The notes under the pieces: model-generated | Seen by the model: the letters and a program-made list of their open reading frames with translations, nothing else | Database searches by the model: none | Told to the model about the DNA's origin: nothing | Made by a program: the position numbers and the translations under genes | Shown: positions 1-13,384 of the stretch, in pieces | Layout of the letters: every line of letters begins with the position of its first letter | Numbering within the stretch: the stretch's first letter is position 1 | Assembly (NCBI RefSeq): GCF_028769735.1 | Contig: NC_088170.1 | Span: forward strand, 53,043,585 to 53,107,584 | Direction: 5' to 3' | From: Zonotrichia leucophrys gambelii | Lineage: Eukaryota; Chordata; Aves; Passeriformes; Passerellidae | DNA: 64,000 nt

Positions 1-1964
1 TTATTCAAGCCAGACAACTTTCTCTTGTTTTCACATTACTCAATCAACTCCCTAAAGAAATGAGTGATCCAGTAAAGCTCTGGCCATTGGACATGTGGTA
101 CCATTTGTTATATGCTACTTTCTGTACTCTCTTTAATTGCTAATCTTACCACCTTATAGATACCCATTACTTAACTTTTCATATACAAAGAATGTATTAT
201 CACTGCTCATGTTGGACGTTTAATATAATTTTAATCTAAGGAGGTGACCTATGGATTCTCATTCCATAGTATTTCATTTGCTCCTATGAAGAACATCTCT
301 ATCATTGAAAACAGTGCTGTGCTAGTTGTGTTCAAATTTGTGTGCTGTTATATTCAAATTGCCTTTTCTCAGACAGGAGTCGTAGTTCCCATGTGGTTTT
401 TTTGAAGAAGAAAGAAATTGTTAAACTTCTAAATGGGTATATTCACTTCAGTGTTTGCTGGTCTGTTATTTTTGTTCATCATTTCAACCACGGTTGCCCA
501 CACACATGTCCCACACAATATGCTCTCACATCAAATTAGGTGGAGATACTTTCTTTATCGTTGATAGTACAAACTGACTCATTTGACATTGTCAGTTTAG
601 AAGTACACTTGGCTTCCTAATCTACTAGAATTCTGCTTATTTTATATACAGCATAAATTTCTTAGAATTCTACTTTTGATGTACACAAATAAACTTTTTG
701 TATGGATGGGTCATGACATAGGCGAAGAATTTTTTATGGTGTATTTCTTAGATCATTAACTTATGTGAACGATTCAATGATCTAACAGAAAAAAAATTTG
801 TAAAATGTCTAAAATTTAAAGTCAGAGTTCCAAATGGAAATCAAATTCCCTTTTATTTTACGTGAGAATAGCAAGATATCAAACATAACTCCCAGAGGGC
901 AGGCTAAATCATAGGCAGGCAAAGCCTTTAAATCTGGGCAAAATTCTAGGTAAATGCAAGAATCATTGTCTGAAAGCAACAAATAAGATTAGGCTGAATG
1001 ACTGTTGTGATCCCTTTTAAACTCACCTATCTGTGAAAAAGAAAATTACTGTCTCTGATTGTCCTGTGGCAATTTGTTCTGTCACATACTGTACATGATC
1101 TTGAGACAAAACCACAGGAAGGAAAATAGGAAGCCAGTATTTGGACTAGAAAATGCAACAGATGTTAAAATGTTAATATCCAGTTCTATGCCTGCCTGTA
1201 CAACATATGTCAAACCTTCAAGAATCCAGACACTTGAACTTGTAGTGATTGAACACATAAATTTTTAGAAATAAATATCAAAGTTGTGTTAGATAATCCA
1301 GTAAAAATGACAAATTAAAATCTGATGTTTGGTCCTCTCTTTGCCCTAGTGGGTACAAAATGTTGTGCTCTAGATATCCACACGGTTTTGAAGTGTCTGA
1401 AAAACTTTGCTGGTATTCCCTACTGCTTAGAGAGGTACAAGTACTGCCATTGGTACTGTCAGTATGATGCCGTATAAATGGTATAGTCATAGTTCAACAC
1501 ACAATTTGATTTATCATTGGCATGATCATGTAAAGCAAAGAGGCTGAATTTAACAAATCTGTCAACAGTATGACTTTTTACACCTGCACAGATTTGGCAA
1601 ATGAATAAATGCTAGAAAAGCTTTAATCCTGAGTTCTATCCATAAGCAGAAGAACAGCATCTCTGCAGGATCTCTGCTTGGAAAGATGAGGACCTAATGT
1701 GAGCATATTTCTCTTTTATTCTGGACAACATGAATTAACGATTCTAAGAGTCTGAGGCAGTCACACTAATAAGGAATGAAATGGTAGTTTTGAGGTAGCT
1801 GACCATGCCTTTATCTCCTTGCCTTATTCACATCTGCCCCAGAACAGCTAGATGTGAAACGTTGCATTAAGTAGATTAAGTGACTTGTCTCCTCTTATTG
1901 AACTCTGGAGCCACAATTTGTCTTGGCAGCTACACCTGAGTGCTGCCAACATCTCAACTTTCAG
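1..1964. other. AT-rich unique sequence, no gene seen
   Basis: Every frame is broken by stops at short intervals and no repeat family is recognised. On the minus strand, 1021-1040 has a strong pyrimidine tract and acceptor, a 4-nt gap (1027-1030) and a strong GTGAGT donor. A 4-nt exon is not credible on its own, so this is only noted. Confidence 0.6.
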
Positions 1965-2155
1965 AATCCCAGAGGGGCAGCTTGCCCTCTGTAGCAGTAC
2001 TGCTGGTCCAGACAGTTTTTATGGGAGGTAGTGTGTTAAAGAGAACAAAACTCTTCAGACTGCTCACCACCCACCACACGTTGGCTGGTGACTGGTCACA
2101 GGATTAGTGACAACCAAGTTGCTACTGCAACTGCATCTTCTGCAACAAGAAACAG
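1965..2155 (+). other. candidate non-coding exon (191 nt)
   Basis: The sequence shows an acceptor with a moderate pyrimidine tract (ctcaactttcag) ending at 1964 and a close-to-consensus donor (GAAACAG|gtaagc) at 2155/2156. One frame is open for about 45 codons from the start, then closes with TAG near 2104, before the donor. The block is somewhat richer in G+C than its surroundings. No protein family is recognised. If transcribed, it is more likely a non-coding RNA or UTR exon than coding sequence. Splice-like pairs at this spacing are expected by chance in 64 kb, so confidence is low. Confidence 0.15.
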
Positions 2156-3339
2156 GTAAGCAATGTTGGGCTATTTTTAAAATGTCATCATTCCCCTTCC
2201 CCCAAGCTTCCAGACCACACTGAAACACAAAATAGCTGGTGGATTTTTATTTCCAGGGTCCTTACTTGGTCCTTTTTGTAAACAGTTGAGAAACACCATT
2301 TTGTGTATTTGGTACTATTCCTAGCAAACCTATTTGCTGGTAAGATGCACACCAATTGCTGGTAGCAGGTAGGGTCACCAAAAGATAAAAAGTGAAAAAA
2401 ACCACCTTCTTCAGAGAAGTAACTAAAGAAAAAAGAGAACAGGCTTGAATGAAATAAAGAATGGTGAAATGTATGCTTTAAACACATAATTGGCTGTGTT
2501 GCTCTAGGAATTTTAAATGTTGCCTACCCTAGTCATGCTTAACAGCTGGCCTATCTTTTTCTATGAATGTTGTCTCAATTATTTAATGTTTTTTATTTTC
2601 TCCCTTTTTGTTTGTCGGGACCGACATTGACCCAGCCTACTCATCCTCTACCTGTTGTCTTAAATAGCTTATCTAGGAACCAGGTTTCATCAGACATTTG
2701 TGCAACACCTAGCACAATAGTGTAAGGACCCAACACAAATAGTGAACAAATAAAATATGGATGCTGGTCATGTCTTTAGTCATGCTCAGGGGCAATGGAA
2801 GGTCAACATAAAATCTAATTTCCACCTAAATTGCTCCTTTAAAAAAAAATCTACTTTAATAGTACTAAGATTTTATGCTCAATTTTAAAGTTACAGCTGA
2901 AAGTATTCCAATTAAATTCCATATTGAGCCTTAAATTCATGGTCCTTGTAAAAGAAAAGGATTTTTAAACCATGCTTTAATCTTTCAGTGGTGGTTTTGA
3001 GATCTGAAACCATCCTTGCTGTCAATAGGTGTAATTAAAAAAAGAAAAAGATTGTGGAAAGTGGAATTATCTAGGTTTTCTTGATGAAGAAAGCAAAATA
3101 AGGACCCTTGATCTGATATACCCTAGTTAGCAGTTTTATTTGGAAGTGTGATTGTTTTTGTGGGTTAAATTGTCAGCAGAATATGTTTGGATATGGAGTA
3201 ATTTTTTTTCTTTTGTCTTTCAGGCTGAACTTGTTCAGGAAAGAAAACCTTTTGTAATGTCCATTTTCTGAATCTTCTGGCAAAATGTAATTTTAAAAAA
3301 ATATGTAAAAACATGTAAAGACAACCCCACACAAGCATG
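2156..3339. other. AT-rich unique sequence
   Basis: No open frame of note, no recognised repeat and no splice-flanked block was seen. Confidence 0.6.
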
Positions 3340-3390
3340 CATACACATGTACACACACACACGCACGCACACACATGTACGTGCATACAC
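3340..3390 (+). repeat. (CA)n microsatellite, interrupted
   Basis: An alternating CA/CG/TA tract (acacacacacacgcacgcac core) with imperfect flanks. The minus strand therefore encodes a spurious Cys/Val-rich peptide in this stretch, which should not be taken as a protein. Confidence 0.9.
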
Positions 3391-4349
3391 TCTTGGATGG
3401 TTGGATTCATTACAGGCCAGGGGATTGTGTGGAGCATGATTTTTTTTTTTTTTTGGTGCTTATAAACCAGGAATGTTGAGAAGGTTTTGGCCCCAAGCCA
3501 CTGCCCATTTGTCAGTGCAGCAGTCTCACCCTAGTGAGGCACACCATGTCTGCAAATGCAGAACTGCAGGGCTCCCAGCTCCCCAAAGCAATAATCCTGA
3601 GCTAACTGCACCTCCCAGGAGCTTTCCTGCAGCTTCAGCCCCATACTATGGCTGTATTGGCTTTCTGCAATGCCTCACCACCTGCATACTGACAAATGAT
3701 GTGGCCCTCTTTTTATATAGCAAGTTATGTTTTTCACCTCTTTGAGAGGTGGTGGCCCTACTTTCTCCATCTTCTTAACTGGGACATTTTTCCAGACAGT
3801 AGGGACTGTAGAGTACCAAGAGACTTGATTTGAAGAGGCAAGTGACCAAATTAGGCTCAAAGAATTCAAAGCTGACTGTCCTGATTTGTTCATGCTATAA
3901 CAAGGGAATAGATTGCACTTCTTTCAAAAAGCTGTTTTGAACAGTCAGACTAAAAAGAGGACGACTACTTTCCAAGACTACTTTTACTCCTTCTGGCCTC
4001 TTCCTGACTTTGTTTCCTCACTACAGACTAAAACTATCACCTTAACTACACATAGCTGTGCTGGCTTGATGAAGCCATTGGAGTGGACAGCCAGTATTTT
4101 TGTCATTGTAAACCCAACAATAATTTTTTAATCCCCATTAGTAATCTTTCCACCAGCATGACTAGATTCCACTCAGAACAGCATTGTGCATCAGGCCTTT
4201 AATGAATGTACACGCACAGAGCTACAGTCCATTGTCAGACATTGCTGTTCAATGTTTTCGACTCAGCAGGACTGCAGGAACTGCAGCAGTCTTGTACAGG
4301 AATTTCTTCAGCTAAGGTTATCTCAGAACTGAGGAGAGAGTCTATATTT
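3391..4349. other. mixed sequence with a GC-richer block
   Basis: A run of 15 T sits at 3440-3454. From about 3465 to 3680 the G+C content rises and a 90-codon frame is open on the plus strand (3473-3745). The peptide is unrecognised and Pro/Ala/Ser-rich, with no splice signals matching its ends. It could be an old degraded repeat. The rest is unremarkable. Confidence 0.45.
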
Positions 4350-4505
4350 CATAGAATCCTAGAATCATTTGGGTTAGAAAAGATCTTTAAGTGTAAAGAT
4401 TCCAACTGCAAACCCAACATGGCTAAGTCGACCACTAAACCATGTCCCTACAAGCCACATCTACACATTTTATATATAACTCCAGGGATGGAGACTGCAA
4501 AAGAT
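4350..4505 (-). mobile_element. CR1 LINE 3' end fragment, 5'-truncated
   Basis: The left edge begins with two imperfect copies of the CR1 terminal octamer in reverse complement (catagaatcctagaatc), followed by a tttgggttagaaaagat block. About 100 bp further in come the 'ccactaaaccatgtccct' and 'ccagggatgg' signatures of an avian CR1 subfamily. The element is therefore inserted in minus orientation, with its 3' end at the left. CR1 copies lack poly(A) tails and are nearly always 5'-truncated, as here, so no reverse transcriptase remains. Divergence is substantial, so this is an old copy. The right boundary is approximate. Confidence 0.85.
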
Positions 4506-7143
4506 GTGGAAAAGTATCAGCCTAAAAACTGTAACCCAAGCTAATATAAAAATCATATTTCTAAAGGAAATGTCTATATAAATTCAGTTTAATAATGTTT
4601 CTATGATTTCAATCAACTCATTATTTGGGTTGACTGTTAACTTTTTTTTTTTTAAACTAGCTGAATCTTTAGCAATAAATAAATCAATCTATTTTTGGCA
4701 GTTATGTTCCAGAATTGCAAATCATGTAGAGTAGCAAAGTGACTCATTTACCTTTCAGCATGTTCTGCTTAAAATCCATAGCTGTTTGCATACAGTTTTG
4801 CAGACTTTAGCTTTTTTAGCTTTCTGTATGTTTGCCATTATAGAATATTATATGGAAGCAAGCCTTTCAACTATAGGAAAGCTCCAAGATGGAATTTACA
4901 ACAGGCTAGGGTATATTTAGTATCATGCACTAAAACTGCTGAAGACTGAAAAAAGCTCGTCATGTTTATTATTATCACCACACAGTATAAATCATTAAGA
5001 AGTGTTATAATGATTAGATCTATAAGGCTACAAAATGTTGGGATGATTACTATGAGGTAAAAAATCAATAATATCCAGCTGTAAAGATAAATTTCCTGTC
5101 TCTTGTATTAATTGCCATCATAGAACTCCGCAGTCTATATCATGAGAACTTTAGCAAGCAAAAGCATCAGAAATTGCATCCATAAAAAGAAACAAAAGTT
5201 TATGCTTTATGTAGTCTCCTACATGCAATTACATTTTGATATCCCTGATTCACGTACTTGAGACCATTGTACTTCTAGTGGGTTTTTTTGTTCTTATTTA
5301 TAGATTCCCAATGAACAGAAACTAAAAAGATACTGAAGATTAATATGTTGTGTGAGGATTTTGTAAAGGGATGTCTCTAATGGAAATATTGGGCTGTTTT
5401 TAATTAGGCAAAGGGCTAAGCAGTATAATCAGCTTTTATTCCCAAACCTGCTGGGGAATAAAGCAAGTTCCCACAACAGATACAAAAGAGTTTTCATATT
5501 TTCAGTGTCTCAGCTGGAAACCCAGCCAAGTAACACAGAAAAGCAATTATACCTTTTTTTATTGAAACGTTCAGGCGATTTCATGTTGTATTGGTTTTTA
5601 TTAAAAAACCCCATATACTCATAGATCTTCAATGCTTATAGATCAATGGAGTTTTAAATCAGAAAGTTAATGTCTCTGCAGGTGACAATGGGTCCAGTGG
5701 CACACCAAGTATGTGCTCAGCTGCATGTTAAGAATGTGCAGCTGATGGACACATAGTTCACAACAGCAGTGTAGACAGAAATGTTCTTCATTTTACTATC
5801 AAGACACTGTAAATATCTTTTGTGGATTAGAACAAAAATAACCAAGGACTAAAAATTTTCCAGCTACTATCTCAGTAATGTATAAGTTAAGTTGGTTTTG
5901 TTATACTTCTAAAAGTACTGACCTAGTGAATTGTCAGCAAATAACAACTGTTGATATAAACCTTCACCTGGTGGAGGCAATTTCTGTTTCTTATAAAATA
6001 TTGCTGTTTGTTGCTGTCACCTACTGAACCCAAATGCCAGACTGTACTCGGTTCTGTGACGCTAAGTGTCATGAGGTGTCTAGTTCAGGATAACTCTCTG
6101 TACAGGGGACATGAACTCCTGATCTGACACAGATTTCTTCTAGACTACACTAGCAGAAGTTATTATTCTGCACCAGTTCATGTCTTGGCAGCAGTCATCC
6201 ATTCTGACTCTCCAAACTCTAGGAGGCATCATCTGTAGAGTTGATACTTGAATTTTCTTCACCTCTTGGGGTAAGGATCCTGAGTACTTTACAGATCAAC
6301 AGCCCAACAGCCCCTTTTGACTTTGCTTAAGCTATTCTAATGACTACTCCTAAATAAAGCAGGACGGAAGTAGTTTTCTAGCTCTGAGTTCGTGTTACTC
6401 TCTCACATTGGTCAGAATTTCACCCTTCCCAAACACAATTGTCACTTATCTTTATGAATAGTTTCTGACATGTACAGCGCATCCAAACAATGTCCAAATG
6501 TAATCTGAAAGAGGAGTAGTTTGCTCAAGTCAAGTTTGTGTTAGGGACCATGCTGATATTTAGCTGGTGTGGACGTTTGTGAGCTGTGGTCTGTTTATTA
6601 AAATATAGCAACAAGAGCCTCAGTTCTGCTGCTGTTTAAGTAGATCTGTGAATGGGCACCTATGCGGTCCTGCTCCCAAAGTGCTTAAATAATGAGGATA
6701 TAACATAGCCCCAGAGACCTCAGCTGGACAAAGCCTCTATGTATTGGTCCCCACGCAACTTTTTCTGTGCAGAGGCTGACTCACCACAGTTAGTGAAGAG
6801 GATTAGCTTGTCCTTCCATAGGCAGTGAAGCAAAGAGAAACTTTAGCCTCAAAAAAATTTAGTGATGAGAAAATCCTGTATCAGCAAAACCTAGTGAAAA
6901 CACAACTGCATTATCCTAGATGGCATTAATTCAGATATTACAGTGAGGGCAGAGCAAAAAAATTCATATCAACTTTGCCCCTCTTAGTTAGCACAGCTCC
7001 GAAAGTCAAAACAAGCTAACAGTCTCTCATTGCAAGGACCAGGGCAAAAGAAAAGAAATTAAAATGTAGGCTTTCTATATTTGCTCTACAAAAAGTGCCA
7101 GTAAAGACACTGGAACTCTAAGAAGGTCCCCTCAGTCAACAAT
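4506..7143. other. AT-rich unique sequence
   Basis: No supportable gene or repeat. About 5640-6250 has a more balanced base composition but no open frame of interest. Confidence 0.6.
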
Positions 7144-7350
7144 GTGTTAGTTCTGGTTCCTGTCCTCCAAGGGCATCCTGTCACCTGGCCAAATGGGGCA
7201 ATTGCCTTGGGACAGGGAAATGTTGATAAAGTTTGCACAGCAGTGCTAGCTATGAGAGTGCAGAAGGCACAAAATGATTTCTTCAGGGTGGTGAACCAGG
7301 CAAAGTTCATCAAGGGTCATCTGTGGATGGTACCCCCTTGTGCTTCTTAA
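7144..7350 (+). mobile_element. possible endogenous retrovirus pol remnant (RNase H/integrase junction)
   Basis: A 68-codon open frame runs through a GC-richer island. Around codons 18-32 it carries a Pro/Gly...Ala-Leu-Gly-x-Gly-Asn...Val-Asp pattern. Retroviral polyproteins have a comparable Pro-Gly / Gly-Asn / Asp arrangement at the border between the RNase H and integrase domains. The Ala-Gln-then-aromatic stretch that follows could correspond to the degraded integrase N-terminus. The diagnostic His-His-Cys-Cys zinc ligands are not visible, and no LTR flanks the block. If genuine, it is a short dead fragment without function. Equally, it may be a chance open frame. Confidence 0.2.
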
Positions 7351-10287
7351 TCATAGAGTAAATAAATCAGTGCTTCCATTGTCTAATTACTGGAAGATAA
7401 TTAGAAACCATTAAAATTGTATATACAGGCATATCCTTCTTTGGCTTGCTTATTTCAATGATTAACATATTTTTAGGCATTTTTAAGCAATTAAATTGAG
7501 CCAATAAGGGAAGGAAAAGTGGCTAATTTTGGCCTCTACAATGAAACTCCTTAGTAACATAAATGAAGAAAGATGACAAATCTAATGTGGAGGTCTTTTT
7601 TTCTGCCCTTTTCCAAGAGATCATTGGTCAGCTGGTCTCCTGTTTATTTTTAAACTGATATATACAAGAAACAAGTATATATGTTTGGGTATGTCTACCC
7701 TAATAGAGTCTTAAAAAAAGAAGCTGTAACTCACAGAAGCTTATAAGCTAAAAAACAGTGCTGATGGGAACAAAACAGAGATAATGTGGACAATAGTAAA
7801 GCCAGAAATAAGATATGAGATCTTCAATAATAGACATCCCTATCTTGTGCTTGTGTTCTTTAACCCTTGCTCAGTCTTCCTGGCACCAAAGGTGGTTGCA
7901 GAACAGAAGCAGAAGTAGCAGCAGGTGGTGTGATCCTCACAGCACGTGCTGAAATTGCCTAAATGAAGCTCTGGGTGTTTTGTTCAATAGCAGCAGCTCC
8001 CAGGTTTGAAGTGAGGTGGACAACAAGTTGAAGAATGCGAGTCTAAAAAATTTTGTGCTCCTTATGAATGGTAAATTAGCCATAGGGAAAAAACCAAACC
8101 AAACCTGATAAAACTCAAAGAATTTTCTTTGCCTTCCTTGGTCCAACACTTTGGCATTTTGCACTAAATTGGAATGACAAAACAAGCAATTTATTATATT
8201 TAAATAGTTTTATTTGCTTACTCCTTGGGGATTTTTTTTGCTTTTTCTTTTTGTCTTTGGACTAGTTACCTAGCTATGTCTATAAGGTAGGCTAACAGAT
8301 GTTAAATATGCCAGAAGGAAATTCGCCATCAGAACCTGCAGGTACTCCCTGCTTAGGAAATAAAACAATACAGCATCATTCTTGGAAGACAACTACTCCT
8401 CTGTAATATAGATTACAATTTAGTATGCAAAGTGTGCTTTTTTCTCATTGATCCATAGTGAATTAAATACCAGACTCAAAGCAAAGCTTAGGGCCTGTTC
8501 TGAAAGTAGGCTGATTTTTCTTGTATGTCAGTGCTGTAGCTGGGAATCTTCTAGAGAAAGTCAGCTTTTACTTTAAATGCTTATAGATGACATTTCCTTA
8601 GAAAATTAGGAGAATGTGCATACTCAAGAAAGAGCATTTTAATTTGCTGAATTTTTCCCTCTTCCCCTTTAATAACTTTATGTGGCACATACAATTTACT
8701 TATGTGGAATGCCAAATGAAAAATGTACTTCTTGGTGCTATACTGTGCTATACTGATTTTTGTGTAAATAAGGTTGTGGTTAAAATTGTATAGTCAAAGA
8801 TATTTTAAATTTTACAAATAAAGTTTGAAGGTAATTTCAACTTGGACTAGCATTAAAACAAATTTAGAAAAGGAAAATTCAGAGGCAAGGCCTTATAATA
8901 CCTTGAAAACCTTATTTCTTGTCCTAGATTAGCAAGACTAAATAACAGCTTGTCTGCACTTGTAAATGACAGAGATGGTCCTTTAAATAAGGCAATCAAA
9001 AAAGTGATTTTTGCAGGTATCTTCCAGCTCTACTTGCTTGGGTTTAGCTGCACAGAGTTAGTTTCAGAATTTGCATTTAGTGTTTATCATAATAAAATTA
9101 ATGAGCTTTAAAGAAGTAGTATCAGTGAGGTTTTTTTACAGGGTCTTAAATATCCACTTCCAGTTTATATAGGGGTTCATGCTTGATCTTTAATTCAACT
9201 GGAAGATAGAGGCAATATGGCAATATTTTGCAATACTTGCCAAAATCAAATAAACTAGAATGACACAGATGTAATAAGACAAATTATTCTGATTTTGGTA
9301 GAGATAAGTATTTTGGTATTGATATCTCCACCATTCCCAGGCAGTGGACGTAGGTTCATGTGTATCTTAGCCATAATCACACAGACTTCACAAAGCATTA
9401 TATGTGGTCCATATGGACACCATGTGAGTGCTTTTTGTCCCCACACAATGATCACCTACCATAAGATAACTTACATTTCGTTTTCTCTAGAGTACATGAA
9501 ATGTTGACAAAGGGAACAGCATGTGCTGAACATTAATTGGCACCAGACAAACTCATTATTCTCTGAAAGATATTGTTCATCAATAGGGAACCATCTGCAT
9601 TGTATTTACATAAGTAACTATTGGTTTCTCTTTTAATACCATGCTGGATCTTTGGCAAAATAGCAAGATGTTCCTAATACAACCACATTGATTGAACATT
9701 CAGTTGAACAAACCAGGCAGTAAAGATGTACAACTGTGAGTTAATTTTCTGGTGGTCAAATGAATTTCTGTCAAAAACAGTATGGGAAAAAAATGTAGTA
9801 AAACCTAAGAATGTTTGCTTTGGTGAAGTGAGGAGTCCTTCTAGGTCAGAAACGCATCCCTGGTTGTGACAAATATATATTTAAGAAAGAATATAAGACA
9901 AAGGCAGTCCCTCTTTCAGCTTTTGATATTTGAACACTTAGAGGTTTTTTTAAAAAAAGATGAGACCTATGATACTCTATTTGATAGCCTATGATATTGT
10001 TTTGTCTACATGTGCTTTTTGACATGAATGTGAACATCGTCTTAAGGTTTTTTCAGTTTTCTAGAAAATTTCTTTTACTTTGTATAATTATCTCCAACTT
10101 CAACTACATCTACTGCTGTATTATTTATGAGCAAAATGCCCTTGTGCCCTTGTCTTAGGGATCTTATTGTGTGAACTTGAAAAATGCTCATTTAAATGTT
10201 GTCTAGTTGGATTCAGTCCTACCCTCACCTCTATTGCTGGTATTCAAAAGCCACCCCCAACTCCTTATCTAGATAACATGAAGTATT
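7351..10287. other. AT-rich unique sequence
   Basis: No supportable gene, repeat or RNA. Several 60-80 codon frames on both strands look random. Confidence 0.6.
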
Positions 10288-10312
10288 CCACTCTTTCCTC
10301 ATGCAGGTGAGT
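10288..10312 (+). promoter_or_regulatory. candidate recursive splice site
   Basis: A pyrimidine-rich tract (ccactctttcctcatgcag) ends in AG at 10306 and is followed at once by a consensus donor, gtgagt (10307-10312). This zero-length-exon arrangement is the recursive splice site described in very long introns, where it lets an intron be removed in steps. It would matter only if a plus-strand transcript crosses the window, which the sequence alone cannot show. Confidence 0.25.
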
Positions 10313-13150
10313 ATTTGCCTGGACTTTTCTGGCATCAGAAGCCCATCTACTTAACTCCACATCTACTGTCAGTTTGGAATTGTAAGTGAGGGTATCTCAG
10401 CTACAATTAGTATACTTTGATAGTAGAGAATTCTTCCTAGTAAGTGTGCTTAATTTTATTTTCATCTAAAAAGATCCCTTAATAAATTTTAAATGTAACC
10501 TTCTATTTGTAAATCTTGATAGTTTGTTGAAACTGAGAAAAGAATTTATCACCCCATTTTTAGAATATGAAAGGCCTCTTTTTTAGTGGGCTTATTAAGG
10601 ACAATTTCTATTTTAAGGTCATGTCAGACATGGTGTACATCATATAGGTAGGTCATGTTGACATTTATTGACATCCTAGTTCATTGGACAGTTGGAAGAA
10701 AATTCTTATGAATGAAAAATTATTCCACAATTGGCTACCACCTTGTGTTTTTCTCAAAGAAACTATACATGACATCTAGTGTTCAATTCTATTGATTAGT
10801 TAAAACTTTTTTAGAGTTCACTTTACTGTTAAAAAATTAGTAAATGCTATATAGTTCATTGGTTCCTGTCAATTCATACAAAATATCCTGATTGTTCCTG
10901 AGGGGAAAATGTCTGAAGACCCTTTCAAATTCTTTACCTTTATTGTCCTGGTGCTCAAAAAAAGAAATCGTAATTAATTTTTTTTAAAGAAAGAGCAATA
11001 GAAAAAAGTGACAAATCCCTGTCAATCTGCATTACTTAGTGTGACTGTACAGTGCTAATGAAACAAATTAGATACTGACAAATATTACACATACAATGAT
11101 GAGCTACATGGCAGAGTTCACACTGAAAAAAGCCCATAATTTAATTAGCAGTGTGGGTACACCGACTGCACTTGATAGGCTTGGCATGCTTACATTTGCC
11201 TACTATTAAATGCATGGTTTTTCATTGAGACCTAGTGAGAAACTTAATTGTGAGTGGAACCTTTTCCTCCTGGTATAATCTGATCTGGTCAGACATCTTG
11301 TGTGGTTCACACTGCAGCTGCACAATGAACTTTGCTGAACTAAAATAGAGAAATAGGCATAGGAAGCAGAGGTATGGTTGTTTGTAGTGCCATATTACAA
11401 AGTTTTATTGTGGTGGTGGGACTACAGCTTTGCAGCAGTTCCTCATTTCACTGTTCATCTCTAATACCTGAGTTTCTAAGCAAAATAGCACCTATGCCAC
11501 AGCATTTCCATAGAGTTTAACAGGAAAAGTAGCTTACCACTATTTCATTTAAATTTGGTATGCTAATAAAAAATAACTAACACAACAGATTTCAGAGTTC
11601 AGATACATCCTTTTGAAACCAAATAAATGCAAGTTGATCTTGGGCGCTGTGTTTTGGCCTCACACACACACCTTGGAGTCACGACACATTAATGCAATAC
11701 TGTACCTTGTCTCCAGTCTTCGTACAGACATTATGGAAAGAAGTATTTTGTCCTAGACTTGCAGGAACAATGACAACGTGTAGGAGATGTTCTTTAATTA
11801 GGTCATAACTTTGTCAGTCTAACTCCCCTGGGGATCACCTCCCAGTGCCGCTTAGAGTATAAGTGTTTGTTTCAGTCTTGCACATTTCCATCTCCTAGCA
11901 GGTGGGGGGTGGGCAGCTGTCATTCTTCACCACTCCAAACCCAATTTCAGGTCTTTATTTTGACCCCTACAGTCTTCTCATCTATAAAGGTTAAGAGGTG
12001 AGAAAAAAAAAAGTCATTATTTCATTTTCTTGTGAAATTCATTCCCCTTTGCCTGAATATGAATGAGAAGTTGGAAAGAATTGTTGCTTTAAACCCAGAC
12101 TTGCCTGCTTTAATGCATGTAATTAAATAATGAATATAAACTGTTAATGAGAATCAAACTACTACAAAAATGCAGGGCTTTCTTACTCAGGGTGGATTAT
12201 AGATGCTGATTTCTGCTGCTCTCCATTACTTCTTTGATGCTGTTGAAATTACCTTTGACAGGAGTACTGATGATAAAAGTTTTTTGCAAAATTTTTAATG
12301 GAGTCTAAGGATCAGAGCATTCAAGACTTTAAATTATCCTTATAAATTTCTTCTCCCATACAACTGTTTTTCAGAAAATTTAATCCAAGTCAAAATGTCT
12401 AATCCTAAAGAAATTAAAGGGTCCTATTCCTTCTTAAATGAGACTAGAAGGCAAACATCTGGTTGAGACTTTGAAGGGATTTTTCTTACTGCAAAATATT
12501 AGTGTAAGCAATCTTCAAAAAGCTTACTGTTGGAACAAAGATAGGAAAAATATTTTTGTGGCCATTGCTACTCTCACTTTTGAACTTGCTTTTTTGCTAG
12601 TGCATGTATTTCTGTGTGTGGAAAGGAAATGAGGTGTGGGCACTGAGAAACATTTATTTATGGGAGAGTAGAAAAATAAATTTATTTATGCAATGTGAAT
12701 CTGAGGGGCAGAAGTCTTGGAGATCTTTTGCAAACAAGGAGGGTGGTATGATGGTATCTGCTTTTGGTGGTGTTTATGAGAAGCTGTGTTGCTGGTTTTT
12801 TTATTTATGTCACAAAGCAAAACTGGGTTGTATTAAAACATAATTTTAGTTTGACTGGTACAGGCTTCTGTATAAATGGTGAGTTTTAATAATGCCTCTT
12901 TTCTCCTTGAAGCATGTAAAAAGAGTATAAAATTATAAAATAGAGAAATTGATCAAAATGTTACATTCTGATTCTGTTGTGTCATATTTTGTCCTGGAGT
13001 TCTTGTGAATTTTTTATCAATCAACTGGGTTTGAAGAACATAACAGGCATTTTCAAAATGGGATTTTTTTTTCCTTCAGCCACTATAATTACTGAAGAAT
13101 ATAAATTCAGACTTGATAAATGATTCCCTATTTACAACATGCAATGAGTA
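10313..13150. other. AT-rich unique sequence
   Basis: No gene or recognised repeat. A short A-run lies near 12003. The frames at 12438-12843 are low-complexity and unrecognised. Confidence 0.6.
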
Positions 13151-13384
13151 GACCAGGCTTCTCAATGCCCCATCCAATGTGCCCTTGAGGACTTCAGGGA
13201 TGTGACATCCACAACTTCTCTGGGCCACCTTTCCAGTGCCTCACCACCCACAAAACAAATATCTTCTTCCTCCTAATACCTGGTCTAAACTTACTCTCTT
13301 TTGGTTGGAATTCATCCCCCCCTTGTCCTGTCACTACATGACTTTGTAAAAAATCCCCTCTCCATCTTTCTTGTAACTCAGAAT
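13151..13384 (-). mobile_element. CR1 LINE fragment (3' UTR region)
   Basis: Read on the plus strand, the block follows the reverse complement of the avian CR1 3' region: 'gaccaggcttctcaatgccc', then 'ccacaacttctctgggcca', 'ccagtgcctcaccaccca', 'ccttgtcctgtcactacatg' and a ctccatctttcttgta end. The element is in minus orientation. The terminal octamers and about the last 70 bp of the 3' end are missing at the left, so both ends are truncated or eroded. No coding sequence of the element survives. Confidence 0.9.

Noticed and set aside
1021..1040. Minus-strand 4-nt exon between strong acceptor and donor
   Set aside because: Four nucleotides is below any credible exon size. It is kept only as a note on splice-like texture.
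3165..3437. 90-codon minus-strand frame with a Cys/Val-rich segment
   Set aside because: The Cys/Val run is the translation of the CA microsatellite at 3340-3390.
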